A stretch of DNA of 64,000 bases from Corbicula japonica (lineage: Eukaryota; Mollusca; Bivalvia; Venerida; Cyrenidae), in assembly GCA_038501625.1 (NCBI GenBank), contig JAZAYU010000001.1, positions 9,351,374 to 9,415,373 on the forward strand, read 5' to 3'. Each line of letters starts with the position of its first letter. The stretch's first letter is position 1. Both the position numbers and the translations under genes were made by a program. This document shows, in pieces, positions 33,501-37,485 of this stretch. The notes under the pieces were generated by a model. The model did no database searches. It was not told where the DNA came from and was given only the letters and a program-made list of their open reading frames with translations.

Positions 33501-34473
33501 TTGCGTGTGTACATGTATCGTTAATAAAATCTTTAATAAAAATCATTTTAATAACCTGCTAGAAAATTTTTAGGGATAAGCCTATCTGAACCAGTCCATC
33601 AATTGTTCATTGGGGTGTTTTACAGAAATTTATTAACTGAATCATAATAGGGTAGACCCAGATCAAAATGTGTGGATTCAAAAACTGATCTGGGTCTACA
33701 CCAGTCAAGATGTTGTGTTTTGTATTCGAAGTGTTGATATAAATTATTTCTATTTCTACACATATTTTTCAAGACATTCTAAAGGAGAAAGTGTGAAATT
33801 AAAATTTGAATCTTAACTTTCTTTATCTGTACAAACATAAAAAGAATGATTAAATCTCATAACCTTAATAGTGAACTCATTGCAACAATGGACTTGCTGA
33901 AGACTGAAATTCACAAGTCATTCGCCACTAAGGTATTTTGCCGGAATTAATAGACTTAACAATGGACAATTTAGACCCCAAGATAGTATTTTAAGGGATA
34001 ATTTGAGTGTTTCATTTAATGTTTTTCATGTTAATGTCGACCTAGAAGAACTAGGTCGAAGATCATAAAACTGAGTTTTGAGATCAATCTTGAATCTGGA
34101 GCATCTTATTGGCTGAAACTGAAACTTGATGCTTGACCTGTGAGAAACTCAATTTTAAGATTTTGGTTGCAGGAACTTATCAGTGATGGGGGAATGATGG
34201 AGAACACAAGCATTCTATTAGGTTTATTCATGACATACATAAAAATAAAATGCAATCACAGCTATAGGTCTAAATTATGTTTCCCCTCAGTTAGGGCTGC
34301 AGTCCAAACAGTTACAGAATATCACGTCAATATTTACCAGAAAGTCAGTTTAAAGCTGAGAAACTCGAGATCTAATCAGTTAGCATCACAGCACTTACCA
34401 GAATGTCCTTCTCTAGTGGGATGTAGCCCCGGAGAAGGGATTCCTCCCGGTCCACAGTAAACGCCCCCTCCAT
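420..34473 (-). CDS. Large multi-exon gene: LRR, SPRY and RanBP2 zinc-finger protein (3' end off window)
   Basis: Twenty-two coding exons on the minus strand, from the ATG at 34,473 down to 420, join in phase to 1,007 codons with no stop, so the model supports itself. Domains in order: leucine-rich repeats (exons 2-4, about residues 26-150); a region resembling a first SPRY/concanavalin-like fold (exons 7-10); a RanBP2-type zinc finger (exon 13) with W-x-C-x2-C-x3-N-x6-C-x2-C; an unmistakable SPRY domain (exons 16-19) with GIGV...GW...LGFHADNGQ and a terminal FYKNGIL; then a charged helical stretch (exons 20-21). No signal peptide or membrane segment is visible. In animals SPRY and LRR modules bind proteins, and RanBP2 fingers often bind ubiquitin or RNA, so a ubiquitin or innate-immune adaptor role is possible but is only inference. 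I do not recognise an ortholog. The last exon seen ends in phase 0 at a splice donor, so the protein continues beyond the left edge. Confidence 0.85.
923..1072. repeat. Local tandem duplication, about 81-bp period
   Basis: A stretch of about 68 bases (ATCAACAACATTTCATGGAG ... GCATGATAGCTTCTTTTT) occurs at 923-990 and again at 1,004-1,072 with one base change, a simple recent duplication in the last intron seen. Confidence 0.85.
1394..1596 (-). CDS. Exon 20, charged helical region
   Basis: 203 nt between acceptor TTTCCAG and donor GAGAA|GTAAGT. Begins ADKSKKEKVVEEPKDEF and continues KLQIIQQQIEQLDQSSWTEL, likely helical or coiled coil. Ends in phase 2. Confidence 0.87.
1785..1892. mobile_element. 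Palindromic CCAAT-box MITE, shortened copy
   Basis: Starts GGAGGTTATAAAACTGAG and ends TTATAACCTTGGGTACTG. The two arms contain GCTTGAGATTTGAGACTGG and the CCAATCAG motif. One arm is shorter than in full copies (compare 10,943-11,089). Confidence 0.8.
2664..2795 (-). CDS. Exon 19, end of SPRY domain
   Basis: 44 codons between acceptor CCGCCTAG and donor ATG|GTATGC, phase 0. GMYPAFTTKDSTVKIRNF matches the last SPRY strands (YPAF...S...V.I NF); ETAAIWDEVLGKM follows. Confidence 0.88.
2880..3035 (-). mobile_element. tRNA-like SINE fragment (tRNA-Trp-like head)
   Basis: On the minus strand 2,950-3,022 has a D-arm (TCTAGGGGTAGA), an anticodon arm with loop CTCCAGA (anticodon CCA), and GGGTTCGAATCCC in the T arm. 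The acceptor arms do not pair and the T stem is imperfect, so it is not a working tRNA. It is best read as a tRNA-derived SINE head or pseudogene; the downstream body ends uncertainly. Confidence 0.5.
3693..3770 (-). repeat. tRNA-like sequence
   Basis: 78 nt on the minus strand can fold like a tRNA: acceptor GAAGCC/GGCTTC, D-arm AGCTCAATCAGGAGAG, a perfect 5-bp anticodon stem ACCCT/AGGGT around GTAATCG, and GGTTTCGAGTCCC in the T arm. One T-stem pair is mismatched and the loop is atypical, so a SINE head or tRNA pseudogene is likelier than a functional gene. Confidence 0.45.
3876..4966. repeat. 35-bp minisatellite, about 30 units
   Basis: Tandem units of ACATTTTCTCCCTGTGACAT plus AATGAAACTGTTTAC in the intron between exons 18 and 19. 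A variant (CCCAGTGACATAATAAAACTGTTAAC) recurs at intervals of roughly 3-9 units, hinting at higher-order structure. Every unit carries TGTTTAC, a forkhead-type core. Minus-strand open frames over it arise only because 35 is not a multiple of three; they are not genes. Confidence 0.95.
4986..5038 (-). mobile_element. Solo hAT-like terminal fragment
   Basis: On the minus strand it reads TAGGGATGGCAGTGAGTAG and then ACTTGAGTACTCGGAT, matching the right end of the hAT-like element at 15,147-17,303. Only this end is present. Confidence 0.65.
5104..5299 (-). CDS. Exon 18, SPRY domain second half
   Basis: 196 nt between acceptor TTTGCAG and donor CTT|GTAAGT. Reads YYQNSGSGDVRGRKDDIDDG, then INSGDIVTVKIAPF and KLTIQFYKNGIL. 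GDIVTVKI and FYKNGIL are the SPRY strands that precede the conserved fluid loop. Ends in phase 0. Confidence 0.9.
5524..6746. mobile_element. Inverted-repeat element with internal ~155-bp tandem units
   Basis: Left end CACTTGTGTCGCCCTCTGG and right end CGAAAGGGCAACACAA are imperfect inverted repeats. The inside is about seven diverged units built on GGCAAAGTTATAGCCAA, AAAAAGGGGCATAACTCCA and TGTGACCTTGACCTAAAG, followed by a GACGGACGGACGGACC run. This is a common invertebrate repeat layout with no coding capacity. Confidence 0.7.
7093..7215. mobile_element. Palindromic CCAAT-box MITE, diverged
   Basis: GAGCCCAAGATCATAAAA at the left and TTATGATCTAAGGCCCC at the right bound two arms carrying AAATCTCAAGCATCTGAT and its inverse. 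The centre is shortened. Confidence 0.65.
7263..7478 (-). CDS. Exon 17, SPRY domain core
   Basis: 216 nt between acceptor TTTTAAG and donor GGACA|GTAAGT, phase 2 in and out. Holds YGWFMGKTPFNKDLLEF, then KLFGIGVTEPDFVEKN and FIGWKQDQLGFHADNGQ. The GIGV-x-GW-x-GFHADNG order is diagnostic of SPRY domains. Confidence 0.92.
7516..7735. mobile_element. TTAACCCTTT-type palindromic repeat
   Basis: Starts TTTTAACCTTTTACTTCGTG. Contains GTAGATCCAGATCAGCATGC and, inverted later, GACAGGCTGATCTTCTACAC, so it is a long imperfect inverted repeat. It belongs to the most frequent repeat family of the window (best copy 19,553-19,782). Confidence 0.7.
8100..8176 (-). CDS. Exon 16, start of SPRY domain
   Basis: 77 nt between acceptor ATCCAG and donor CAA|GTAGGT, phase 0 in and phase 2 out. 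Reads APYRDRITVGRLHYLNI and TDDGVCEY. Confidence 0.82.
8221..8452. mobile_element. Compound palindromic CCAAT-box MITE
   Basis: Starts AGAGCCCAAGATCATAAAA and ends TTATGATCTTGGGCAAC, with an extra internal arm pair (TCTCAAATCTCAAGCATCTG, then a second GAGACCAGTCTCAAATCTC), as if one copy had inserted into or duplicated within another. Confidence 0.65.
8854..8976 (-). CDS. Exon 15 of LRR/SPRY/RanBP2 protein
   Basis: 41 codons between acceptor TGAACAG and donor CCT|GTAAGT, phase 0. Includes KSRLVPFVGIAGTGDILTL and RNYRPQYRKP, the closing strand of a concanavalin-like domain or the lead-in to the clear SPRY domain. Confidence 0.85.
8977..9546. other. Intron 14 (exons 14-15), no feature seen
   Basis: AT-rich intron sequence between exons 14 and 15. 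I see no conserved exon, structured RNA or recognisable repeat. Confidence 0.6.
9547..9703 (-). CDS. Exon 14 of LRR/SPRY/RanBP2 protein
   Basis: 157 nt between acceptor ACTCACAG and donor CAG|GTAGCA. Reads IEARNAKEAESKEI, then VIKVGDRFTVDFEVTEEG and TTDVNMTFLHNEKQ: alternating strands, as in a beta-sandwich. Ends in phase 0. Confidence 0.85.
10160..10395. mobile_element. TTAACCCTTT-type palindromic repeat
   Basis: Starts TTAACCTTTTATTCCATACA and ends GGAGGAAAGGGTTAA. Carries the family signature AAATCCAGATCAGCCTGCAC and its inverse GCTGATCTGGATCTATACTG. Confidence 0.78.
10525..10542 (-). CDS. Candidate 18-nt microexon
   Basis: Eighteen bases flanked by an excellent acceptor (TATTTCAG) and an excellent donor (GTAAGT), in the intron between exons 13 and 14. 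It enters and leaves in phase 2, as both neighbours require, and would add six codons (about ITVAS). Exons 13 and 14 also join in phase without it, so it could be an alternative exon or chance. Confidence 0.5.
10885..11345. mobile_element. Second copy of the GGGATTTCAA inverted-repeat element, interrupted
   Basis: Resembles 30,810-31,163 (CAGGGATTTC, CCCTGTTGAGAG, ATATCTTGTGTTCA and the terminal TTGCTTGCATCAAAATGCAA). A palindromic MITE (10,943-11,089) interrupts it. The left end of this copy is not clear. Confidence 0.65.
10943..11089. mobile_element. Palindromic CCAAT-box MITE, nested, full length
   Basis: Almost perfect 147-bp palindrome: CTGAAGGTTATAAAACTGAG at one end and TTTATAACCTTGGGCACAG at the other, with AGCATCTGATTGGCTGAAAT in one arm and its complement in the other. 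ATCAGGA occurs on both sides, a plausible target duplication. The CAGTG-type ends and 7-8 bp duplication suggest a hAT-derived family. Confidence 0.8.
11346..11970. repeat. Degenerate ~125-bp tandem repeats with TGACCTTGAC
   Basis: About five diverged units built on AATAACAAAGTTATGG, ACACAATTTTGCTTCAA, TGCTGTGACCTTGA and ATTTCTGTGAAATAATT. Typical noncoding tandem repeat, in the intron between exons 13 and 14 (or the microexon). Confidence 0.75.
12248..12337 (-). CDS. Exon 13, RanBP2-type zinc finger
   Basis: 90 nt between acceptor TTTCAG and donor CAT|GTAAGA. Encodes EKWTCDKCKTENKPTHEKC then VSCSDE. The four cysteines, the tryptophan and the asparagine sit exactly at the W-x-C-x2-C-x3-N-x6-C-x2-C spacing of the family. 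Members bind RNA, ubiquitin chains or Ran; the ligand here cannot be told from sequence. Confidence 0.9.
12390..12512. mobile_element. TTAACCCTTT-type repeat fragment
   Basis: Begins TTTAACCCTTAACACC and ends AGAAGTAAAGGGTTAA around a shortened centre (TGATCTGGATCTACACTG). Confidence 0.65.
12943..13767. mobile_element. Pogo/Tigger-like nonautonomous DNA transposon, 825 bp
   Basis: Ends CAGTCGAACATCGCTGGC and (inverted) CAGTCGAATTTCGATGGC, each flanked by TA (12,941-12,942 and 13,768-13,769). Internal TTCGAGCCATGGGCAGTTCG-type motifs recur near both ends. No transposase frame; the 112-codon minus-strand open frame inside lacks any recognisable feature. Confidence 0.85.
13905..14135. mobile_element. 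TTAACCCTTT-family repeat, partial
   Basis: Carries TTTAATCTGGATCTACACTG and its inverse TGCAGGCTGATCTTGATTTA in the intron below exon 12. Confidence 0.55.
14158..14382 (-). CDS. Exon 12 of LRR/SPRY/RanBP2 protein
   Basis: 225 nt between acceptor TTTACAG and donor AAGAG|GTAAGA, phase 2 in and out. Includes SSSSTRSLFLGSREARL, NSFIVVVEELGVHSDAVE and DIIFSLCFTMKR. The residues flow directly into the zinc finger of exon 13. A plus-strand open frame over the same bases is a shadow. Confidence 0.85.
14450..14690. mobile_element. TTAACCCTTT-type palindromic repeat
   Basis: Starts TTAATCCTTACCCGC, contains AAGATCCAGATCAGCCAGCA and AATAACCTAATAAATC, and ends with GTAAGGGGTTTAA. Two arms are inverted copies of one another. 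Confidence 0.72.
14703..14788. repeat. 21-bp tandem repeat, four units
   Basis: GATCGATTGATTGCACAGTAT repeated head to tail, almost without change. Confidence 0.95.
15035..15123 (-). CDS. Exon 11 of LRR/SPRY/RanBP2 protein
   Basis: 89 nt between acceptor TTTTCAG and donor ATGAG|GTGAGT, phase 0 in and phase 2 out. Reads ELAAKWLKENRWIEKGFV and DCLVDKTGRM. A 2.2 kb hAT-like element is inserted only 23 bases upstream of its acceptor (15,147-17,303). Confidence 0.84.
15147..17303. mobile_element. hAT-like DNA transposon, 2.16 kb, with 8-bp target duplication
   Basis: Left end AGGGATGGGAACGAGTA, right end TACTCATTCCCATCCCT. Flanks are AGTTTTTT (15,139-15,146) and AGTTGTTT (17,304-17,311), an 8-bp duplication with one mismatch, as hAT elements make. 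Subterminal AGTACTCAAGTACTC motifs repeat at both ends. About 1.5 kb of its inside is a second transposon (15,541-17,029). No transposase remains. It sits 23 bases upstream of the exon 11 acceptor. Confidence 0.85.
15541..17029. mobile_element. Nested TA-flanked inverted-repeat transposon
   Basis: Ends (TA)CCGTATTTTCCCGCTTATAA and (inverted) the same 20 bases, so the inverted repeats are perfect over at least that length and flanked by TA. Subterminal AAGACGGGACCCCTACTTT is also mirrored as AAGACGGGTCCCCTACTTTT. Inside are diverged repeats of TTTTCGAAGCTCCGTCAT and AAAAATCGGCAA. TA flanks fit the Tc1/mariner group; no transposase seen. Confidence 0.85.
17823..19219 (-). repeat. Exon-derived 62-bp minisatellite, about 23 units
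   Basis: Units of roughly 60-66 bp (GCATACCTGAGGAGGCTGTA, CTAGTGGTGGCATATCCACT, ACAGTGACAGATATAAGTGAGT) run directly into exon 10. On the minus strand each unit encodes PLISVTVVDMPPLVQPPQ followed by the donor GTATGC, i.e. the 3' end of exon 10 plus its splice site. Most units keep the GT; three near 17,890, 18,903 and 18,968 have lost it. Unit length is usually not a multiple of three. Confidence 0.93.
19220..19339 (-). CDS. Exon 10, parent of the 62-bp minisatellite
   Basis: Acceptor TTTTCAG at 19,340-19,342 and donor CCTCAG|GTATGC bound 40 codons in phase 0, from TRGKNPDEKLMP to VVDMPPLVQPPQ. The last 40-odd bases plus the donor are the unit of the adjacent tandem array (17,823-19,219). 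Exon 11 continues the sense well (PPQ then ELAAKWLKENRW), which supports this donor as the authentic or ancestral one. Confidence 0.8.
19553..19782. mobile_element. TTAACCCTTT-type palindromic repeat, reference copy
   Basis: 230-bp imperfect palindrome. Starts TTAACCCTTTCCTCCATAGA and ends TCTATGGA-like inverse GGAGGAAAGAGTTAA; both ends are TTAA. Arms carry CAGATCCAGATCAGCCAGCA and GTGCTGGATCTACACTGGTC. Centre has ATAAGGTTATTTTT. At least a dozen relatives occur in the window. TTAA ends recall piggyBac-type target sites, but class is unproven. Confidence 0.82.
20028..20637. mobile_element. Inverted-repeat element, 610 bp
   Basis: Ends TACTGTATAGCGCTTAATAT and (inverted) TACTGTATAAGTAATTATTT. 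Just inside, ATTGGCAGGG and (inverted) TTTTGGCGGGGGATTAATTT are related. No coding sequence. Confidence 0.65.
20941..21055 (-). CDS. Exon 9, SPRY-like region
   Basis: 115 nt between acceptor TTTTTCAG and donor AAG|GTATAG. Contains KTVGFGIEGDWLSEY and ARFYFMENGVK, which resembles the SPRY core (VGFGI...W... then a short NG turn). Completes the split codon from exon 8 and ends in phase 0. Confidence 0.84.
21230..21375. mobile_element. Palindromic CCAAT-box MITE, inserted in a TTAACCC-type repeat
   Basis: AGATTATAAAACTGAGCATG at the left, TTTTATAACCTTGGGCACTG at the right, with AAATGGCGACTGGTCGCCAT as the palindrome centre. GGCTG occurs on both sides, and the surrounding bases read through as the TTAACCC-type repeat (TTAGCCAGGACATC ... 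CTGTCAGATCAC), so this copy jumped into an older repeat. Confidence 0.8.
21955..22161 (-). CDS. Exon 8, SPRY-like region
   Basis: 207 nt between acceptor TTTACAG and donor GACGG|GTAATT, entering and leaving in phase 2. Contains NVMGVYCSRERF, HCYIEVKARKEQTGDGKGG and LLLGCLYDVLFSERNP. The pattern, a strand with YIEV followed by a GCLYD strand, fits a concanavalin/SPRY fold but is diverged. Confidence 0.85.
22290..22466. mobile_element. Pogo-like MITE, 177 bp
   Basis: Ends CAATAAAACCCCTCATTATG and (inverted) CAGTGAAACCCCTCTATAAC, each next to TA (22,288-22,289 and 22,467-22,468). A CATTAAGGAC-type motif repeats inside. Confidence 0.82.
22470..22995. repeat. Degenerate tandem repeat, unit about 45-65 bp
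   Basis: About nine diverged units built on GGTACCAGCACAACATGGGA and AAGATATCTATGGTTTGTCA lie upstream of exon 8. Short open frames inside are by-products. Confidence 0.75.
23260..23390 (-). CDS. Exon 7, start of first SPRY-like region
   Basis: 131 nt between acceptor CTTCCAG and donor CTTAG|GTATAT, ending in phase 2. Reads EPAWSKMDVSLKFIPM ... MDIHNLCCLEMTEEGNGRY. A palindromic transposon (23,408-23,550) begins about 15 bases before the acceptor, so branch-point sequence must lie inside or beside it. Confidence 0.83.
23408..23550. mobile_element. Palindromic CCAAT-box MITE beside an exon
   Basis: TCAAGGTTATAAAACTGAGA at the left, GTTTTATAATCTTCAGCA at the right, same arms as other copies. 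It lies about 15 bp upstream (in gene sense) of the exon 7 acceptor. Confidence 0.82.
23999..24121 (-). CDS. Exon 6 of LRR/SPRY/RanBP2 protein
   Basis: Acceptor ATTGCAG and donor AAG|GTAAAA bound 41 codons in phase 0: FLMDKMMSAGHSQVMIPFD through SSDPKDVLKHVI to VVSK. No domain recognised; the phase fits both neighbours. Confidence 0.82.
24170..24365. mobile_element. TTAACCCTTT-type palindromic repeat
   Basis: Begins CAACCCTTTACTCAATGTG and carries TTTAGATCAGCCTGCACATC and its inverse GTTGATCTGGATCTACACTG. Confidence 0.65.
24691..24935. mobile_element. TTAACCCTTT-type palindromic repeat
   Basis: Starts TTAATCCTTTCCTTCATATA and ends TATGGAGTAAAGATTCAG, with GTGTAGATCCTGTTCAGAAG and the inverse arm GCTGATCTAAATCTACACTG. 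Confidence 0.7.
25023..25201 (-). CDS. Exon 5 of LRR/SPRY/RanBP2 protein
   Basis: Acceptor ATCAACAG and donor AGT|GTAAGT bound 179 nt that complete the split codon from exon 4 and end in phase 0. The residues include QSQLLIVPHQDLKTSMGEYL and GGFHKSDLKVGDWSMTVTEL. No domain recognised. Confidence 0.83.
25689..25869 (-). CDS. Exon 4, leucine-rich repeat and linker
   Basis: 181 nt from acceptor TTTCAG to donor GGAG|GTAAGA. It opens with IDLSGCDRLTDNTYSLM, the next LRR after exon 3, then a cysteine-rich linker (CVMKGSQVCYQTGMC, GCPTL). It ends in phase 1, completed by exon 5. An open frame continues past the donor, but the phase match with exon 5 argues that splicing is real. Confidence 0.85.
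26002..26142. mobile_element. Palindromic CCAAT-box MITE, old copy
   Basis: Diverged arms (TTGGGACCAGTCTTGAAATG, GGGCCAATCAAACGCTTGAG) ending in ATGTAATCTTGGGTAC. Confidence 0.55.
26225..26335 (-). CDS. Exon 3, leucine-rich repeat
   Basis: Acceptor CTTCCAG and donor AAG|GTTTGG bound 37 codons in phase 0. Contains LKTVELLGCNLVTDYGVRAL, a textbook cysteine-containing LRR (LxxLxLxxCxxxTDxGxxxL). Confidence 0.88.
26336..27772. other. Intron between exons 2 and 3, no feature seen
   Basis: AT-rich sequence without a recognisable exon, repeat family or RNA. Nothing here breaks or extends the reading frame across exons 2 and 3. Confidence 0.6.
27773..27877 (-). CDS. Exon 2, leucine-rich repeat
   Basis: Acceptor TTTCAG and donor AAG|GTACAC bound 35 codons in phase 0. 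The residues run GKLENSGKIEEILFAGNGY and on to ...AILHLINNKCAKK, the spacing of a ribonuclease-inhibitor or AMN1-style leucine-rich repeat (IEEILFAGN, AILHLI). Confidence 0.85.
28710..29170. repeat. Tandem repeat, unit about 155-165 bp, three units
   Basis: Three diverged copies starting at GAAATATCCAAC...TGAAACAG and carrying ACCATTTATCTC, AAATGGGGAGATAACC and TAACTTGTCAGGGTCATGAC, in intron 1. Confidence 0.75.
30163..30390. mobile_element. TTAACCCTTT-type palindromic repeat
   Basis: Begins TTAACTCTATATATACACC, contains GTAGATCTAGATCACCCTGC and the inverse arm TCTGATCTGGATCTACACTA. Confidence 0.68.
30637..31163. mobile_element. Inverted-repeat element, 527 bp, 40-odd-bp ends
   Basis: Starts AGGGATTTCAAAAGATGCAG and continues ATTCTTGCATTTTGATGCAA. 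The inverted right end reads AGGGATTTCAATAGATGCAG then the same 20 bases. The repeats are identical over about 40 bases but for one change. The middle has CAGGGATTTCGGATTTC and CCCTGTTGAGAG. No open frame of note; no target duplication that I can see. Confidence 0.83.
32048..32720. repeat. Direct repeats of ~165-200 bp in intron 1
   Basis: Two pairs of diverged direct copies: GTCAACATCCCTGACCGATT at 32,118 and 32,282; and GGAGAACTTATTATTT through AAACATTTCTGAAATTATGC at 32,350-32,520 and 32,552-32,720. A partial relative lies at 28,050-28,110 (CAGTCAACATCCCGAT, CAAAAATCGTCACATG). A 142-codon plus-strand open frame across the first part has no recognisable features and is not taken as a gene. 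Confidence 0.7.
32761..32787. other. Perfect 10-bp hairpin
   Basis: TAGTCGGCGG, a 7-base loop CTCATTG, then CCGCCGACTA: a GC-rich perfect stem in AT-rich DNA at the end of the direct repeat block. AGTCGGCGG also occurs near 27,940. Could be a transposon end or a structured RNA; no T-run marks it as a terminator. Confidence 0.7.
33200..33427. mobile_element. TTAACCCTTT-type palindromic repeat
   Basis: Carries TGTAGATCCAGAGGAGCTGC and the inverse arm AGCTAATCTGGATCTACCCT, and ends TATGGAGTAAAGGGTTAA. Confidence 0.7.
34056..34170. mobile_element. Palindromic CCAAT-box MITE, old copy near exon 1
   Basis: AAGATCATAAAACTGAGTTT at the left with ATTGGCTGAAACTG in one arm and GATGCTTGACCTGTGAGAAA in the other. 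About 230 bp from exon 1 on the intron side. Confidence 0.55.
34399..34473 (-). CDS. Exon 1, start codon of LRR/SPRY/RanBP2 protein
   Basis: Reads MEGAFTVDREESLLRGY and continues to ...LEKDIL in 25 codons, then a good donor (CTG|GTAAG). The ATG is the first in frame after an in-frame-free leader (preceded by ATAGTGAG). It ends in phase 0, matching exon 2 across a 6.5 kb intron. Confidence 0.8.
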
Positions 34474-34540
34474 CTCACTATTATCCTATGTGCAAGGTCA
34501 TCTGTAGGTTGTTCTATAAAAACATTAACATAAAAGTCAA

Positions 34541-34774
34541 TTAACCCTTGAATTCATGGGATATGTCTGTTATTCCATGGGCGAACAATGCAGATCCAGA
34601 TCAGTTGGGACATCTGTGCCATCTGATCAGGATCTGCTCTGTTTGCTTTTGATTTATTAGGTTATTTCTGATCAAAAAGTGAAGATCCAGATCAGACACC
34701 ATGGATGTGCTGGGTGATGTGGATCTACACTGGTCACACATGTGTAAAAATGCCAATAAAGGGAGGAAAGAGTT
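34541..34774. mobile_element. TTAACCCTTT-type palindromic repeat upstream of exon 1
   Basis: Starts TTAACCCTTGAATTCATGGG and ends GGAGGAAAGAGTTAA, with GCAGATCCAGATCAGTTGGG and the inverse arm GGGTGATGTGGATCTACACT. It lies just 5' of the first coding exon. Confidence 0.78.
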
Positions 34775-35793
34775 AATGAAAATTACAAATTGCGAGTGTT
34801 CAAAAATTACTATAAGTAACTGCTTGCTGTAGAAAAGTGATATACACTCTCATGGATATTTGGCATGCATTCTTTGTTTTTATCAGTAAAACATACTCAG
34901 AAAACAAACTACATTATTAATATTCCAGATGACTGTGTTTTAGGGGAGCCACTCTATATTATATACCATTTTTAATAAATGGCCTTATTTCAGGTTTACC
35001 AAACTCATTCAATTTACAATATCTACTATCATGATGTTAACTGTTCTTTTAAGTTTTAACACAAAATTTATGTAAACAACATACATTCTGAATAGAGTTT
35101 TAAGATTTCAATATTCAATCACTGCTACATTTTTTGAAACCCATTATGTATTTGACAATCGTTTCCCACAAGTTTAATTGCAAGTGTATTGATCTAAAGG
35201 CTTAAACATTCAATATTTATTGACCACGACACAAGGCTAATTTCAAGGTCTGCAATTTTAAATGATTTGTATAGCATGAAATATTAACATGAATGTATAG
35301 ACATTAGGGATTGGTTTATCAGGACATAGATCTAATAGGAATTTTAACAATTTTGAATAACAGAATTGGTTTGTGACATAAAACTGTAATGCACACAGTT
35401 GACTACATTAAAAACTACAACCTAAAGTCTGCAAGGAATATGTAGGGATAGATCTAACAATATTAAAAGAAGTAGATCTAAACTAACCTTTACTGATTAA
35501 TATGTTTGTCATTTCAACACCAGATAGTATCCACCAAAATATGTGTTTTAGATTTTGTTCTTACCTACCTTTGAAGTTTACCAGCAAGTAAGAATGTATG
35601 CATATAATATTATATTATGTCAGTGTACCTAACCTAGGCTACATGTACAGTATACTTCTTAATACCGTGTATCCCGTTGATTAATATCGATTAGTATTAA
35701 TATAGATCTGAGCAATGTGACAACCATTTCCCAATTATTGTATTTTAACAAAAACTATATAAACAACATAAATCCATTTAACAAACAAACTAC
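34775..35793. other. AT-rich stretch upstream of exon 1, no feature seen
   Basis: No exon, repeat family or RNA recognised. Presumed first intron of the large gene if the leader exon near 35,794 is real. Confidence 0.5.
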
Positions 35794-35890
35794 CTTATCT
35801 CCACAGTAATTTAATTCTATTCCAAAACTTGCACAATATCTTGCACACATTAATGCATTAATGAGCATGGAAGATATCCGAGTCATCCGG
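35794..35890 (-). other. Candidate 5' untranslated exon of the large gene
   Basis: The first coding exon has an acceptor-like CCTACAG about 28 bases before its ATG (near 34,500), which suggests a separate leader exon. A donor reading AAG|GTAGTT at 35,793 is the best candidate for the end of such an exon. The start is unknown. Another donor, AAAG|GTAGGT near 35,570, is an alternative. There is no TATA box that I can defend; the less AT-rich stretch at 35,880-36,120 may be the promoter. Confidence 0.25.
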
Positions 35891-36381
35891 TTACCGCTTC
35901 CTTAGCAACCGGGTAAATATATTGTGATTTGCATCACTTCACGGGGTACCATATGCCTTTAATCGTGTACTGAACAAGGGTTCAATTAACAGACCATGAC
36001 AGAACATAGTACATCAATTGAACGCAGTAAATATACGAAATACTTTACAAACACTCATAATTACTGATGAGAACGCGACCACAAGTGACTCGTGCGGAGT
36101 GGGTCTAAAATGCAGAGCGGGTCTAAAATGCATCTAGCGTCAGGCTGAATGCAGTCTGCAGATCAGGGGTTTAAAATTCACAACGTTTTTGCATATAAAA
36201 GAAAGTTAATTTGACACATGTGTCTAGATGCAGAATGGTTTTGCAGAATGCAGACACTAGATTAATACTGTTTTGATTGCACAATTATCAGCCTTTTACC
36301 CTTTTGCACTCATCCTTTTAACACATGCACTGACGCGCACCTGCCAAAAATACCATTTGTTTGGGAGTTCGGCAGTATTTA

Positions 36382-36400
36382 TAGATAGATAGATAGATAA
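36382..36400. repeat. GATA microsatellite
   Basis: Four to five head-to-tail GATA units. Confidence 0.9.
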
Positions 36401-36479
36401 TTGTTATAAGTGCATAGAAAATGAAGTGCTGAACGGTTTGCAGAATGCAGATAAGTCTTTCTTTGGTTGAATCATTGAA

Positions 36480-36720
36480 GCAATGTATAGGACATGGTGT
36501 GGACATACCAGCTTTCCATGGTGGAGGAAGACCCCAGGTGCCCCTCTGGGCAATTTTCAGGCTCAAGCGGGCACCTGGGTAGAACCACCGACGTTCCGCA
36601 AGTTAGCTTCCTCGCATGAAAGATCTTGACCCTTTAAGTCTCGTACTCACAGCGGTGAAGGGCAAGTGATTATCAGTCGGAATCCTTAGCCAATCGGCCA
36701 CGGACCCACTTGCTCTCAAG
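36480..36720 (-). mobile_element. tRNA-derived SINE
   Basis: On the minus strand it opens GGTCCGTGGCCGATTGGCTA, a serine/leucine-type tRNA D-arm with a box A-like core, and GTGAGTACGAGAC in place of a degraded box B. A conserved body follows (GGTGGTTCTACCCAGGTGCC, GGTCTTCCTCCACCATGGAA). I associate this layout with mollusc SINEs. Confidence 0.6.
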
Positions 36721-36774
36721 TACGAAATACCATTGTTTTTTTACGCAAACAAGACCAAAAGCGTCACAGCTGGG

Positions 36775-36892
36775 CTTGAAGGTCATAAAACTGAGATCGG
36801 AAACCAGTCTTAAATCTCAAGCATCTGATTGGCTGAAATGGTGACCTGATTTAGACTGGTTACCAAACTCAGCTTTATAACTTTTGGAACTG
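36775..36892. mobile_element. Palindromic CCAAT-box MITE at the left edge of the tandem duplication
   Basis: GGCTTGAAGGTCATAAAACT at the left, GCTTTATAACTTTTGGAACTG at the right, one arm shortened. Unit 1 of the 9.3-kb duplication begins inside its last few bases (36,887). Confidence 0.75.
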
Positions 36893-37485
36893 ATCTGTCG
36901 TTGGTATGTGCGCAAAATCCCGGAACTCTATCATACTCTCAGGATATGGTCTTTTAGTGCGTTGTTGTATTTCGCAGTAAATATAAAGTGCTGATAAGTA
37001 AATTTTTTGGTAGATTTTGTGTGCAGAGAATAACGAGAACAGTGTATAATAGCTACCTGGTAAGTCGCACTGTAGTGCCCAGAAAATGCCGAAAACGGCG
37101 TTATATGTAAGAGTCGATCTTACCTTGTTATTCCAACTTAAAGCTGATTCATATTTTTTTGTATAAAACACTCAACACCGTCAAAACTTCTCTATCGTCA
37201 TCGTAGTACGCAAAACTTCTTAAAACATCGTTAGAGCAGAAATGCCCTACCATGGGGGTGGGGTGGACGTATCACTGCATTCAAAGATAAATAGTAAATG
37301 ACGATGTTGCACAGGGACAAAAGCTTCTCAGCCTGGACATAATTCTGTAAATATTAAGGACATAGTTATAGGTAATTCGTCTAGCACATTTTCTAATTGT
37401 CCATTAAAAATATTTTGAGAAATACGCTCCAGACAAGCTTTTTGAGATAAAAACTTAGAAGGGAAATAATTCTGTTAATATGCTA

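Noticed and set aside
35880..35940. X-box-like GGTTACC...AGCAACC near the putative promoter
   Set aside because: The half-sites are eight bases apart, wider than the RFX consensus allows, so I do not claim a site.
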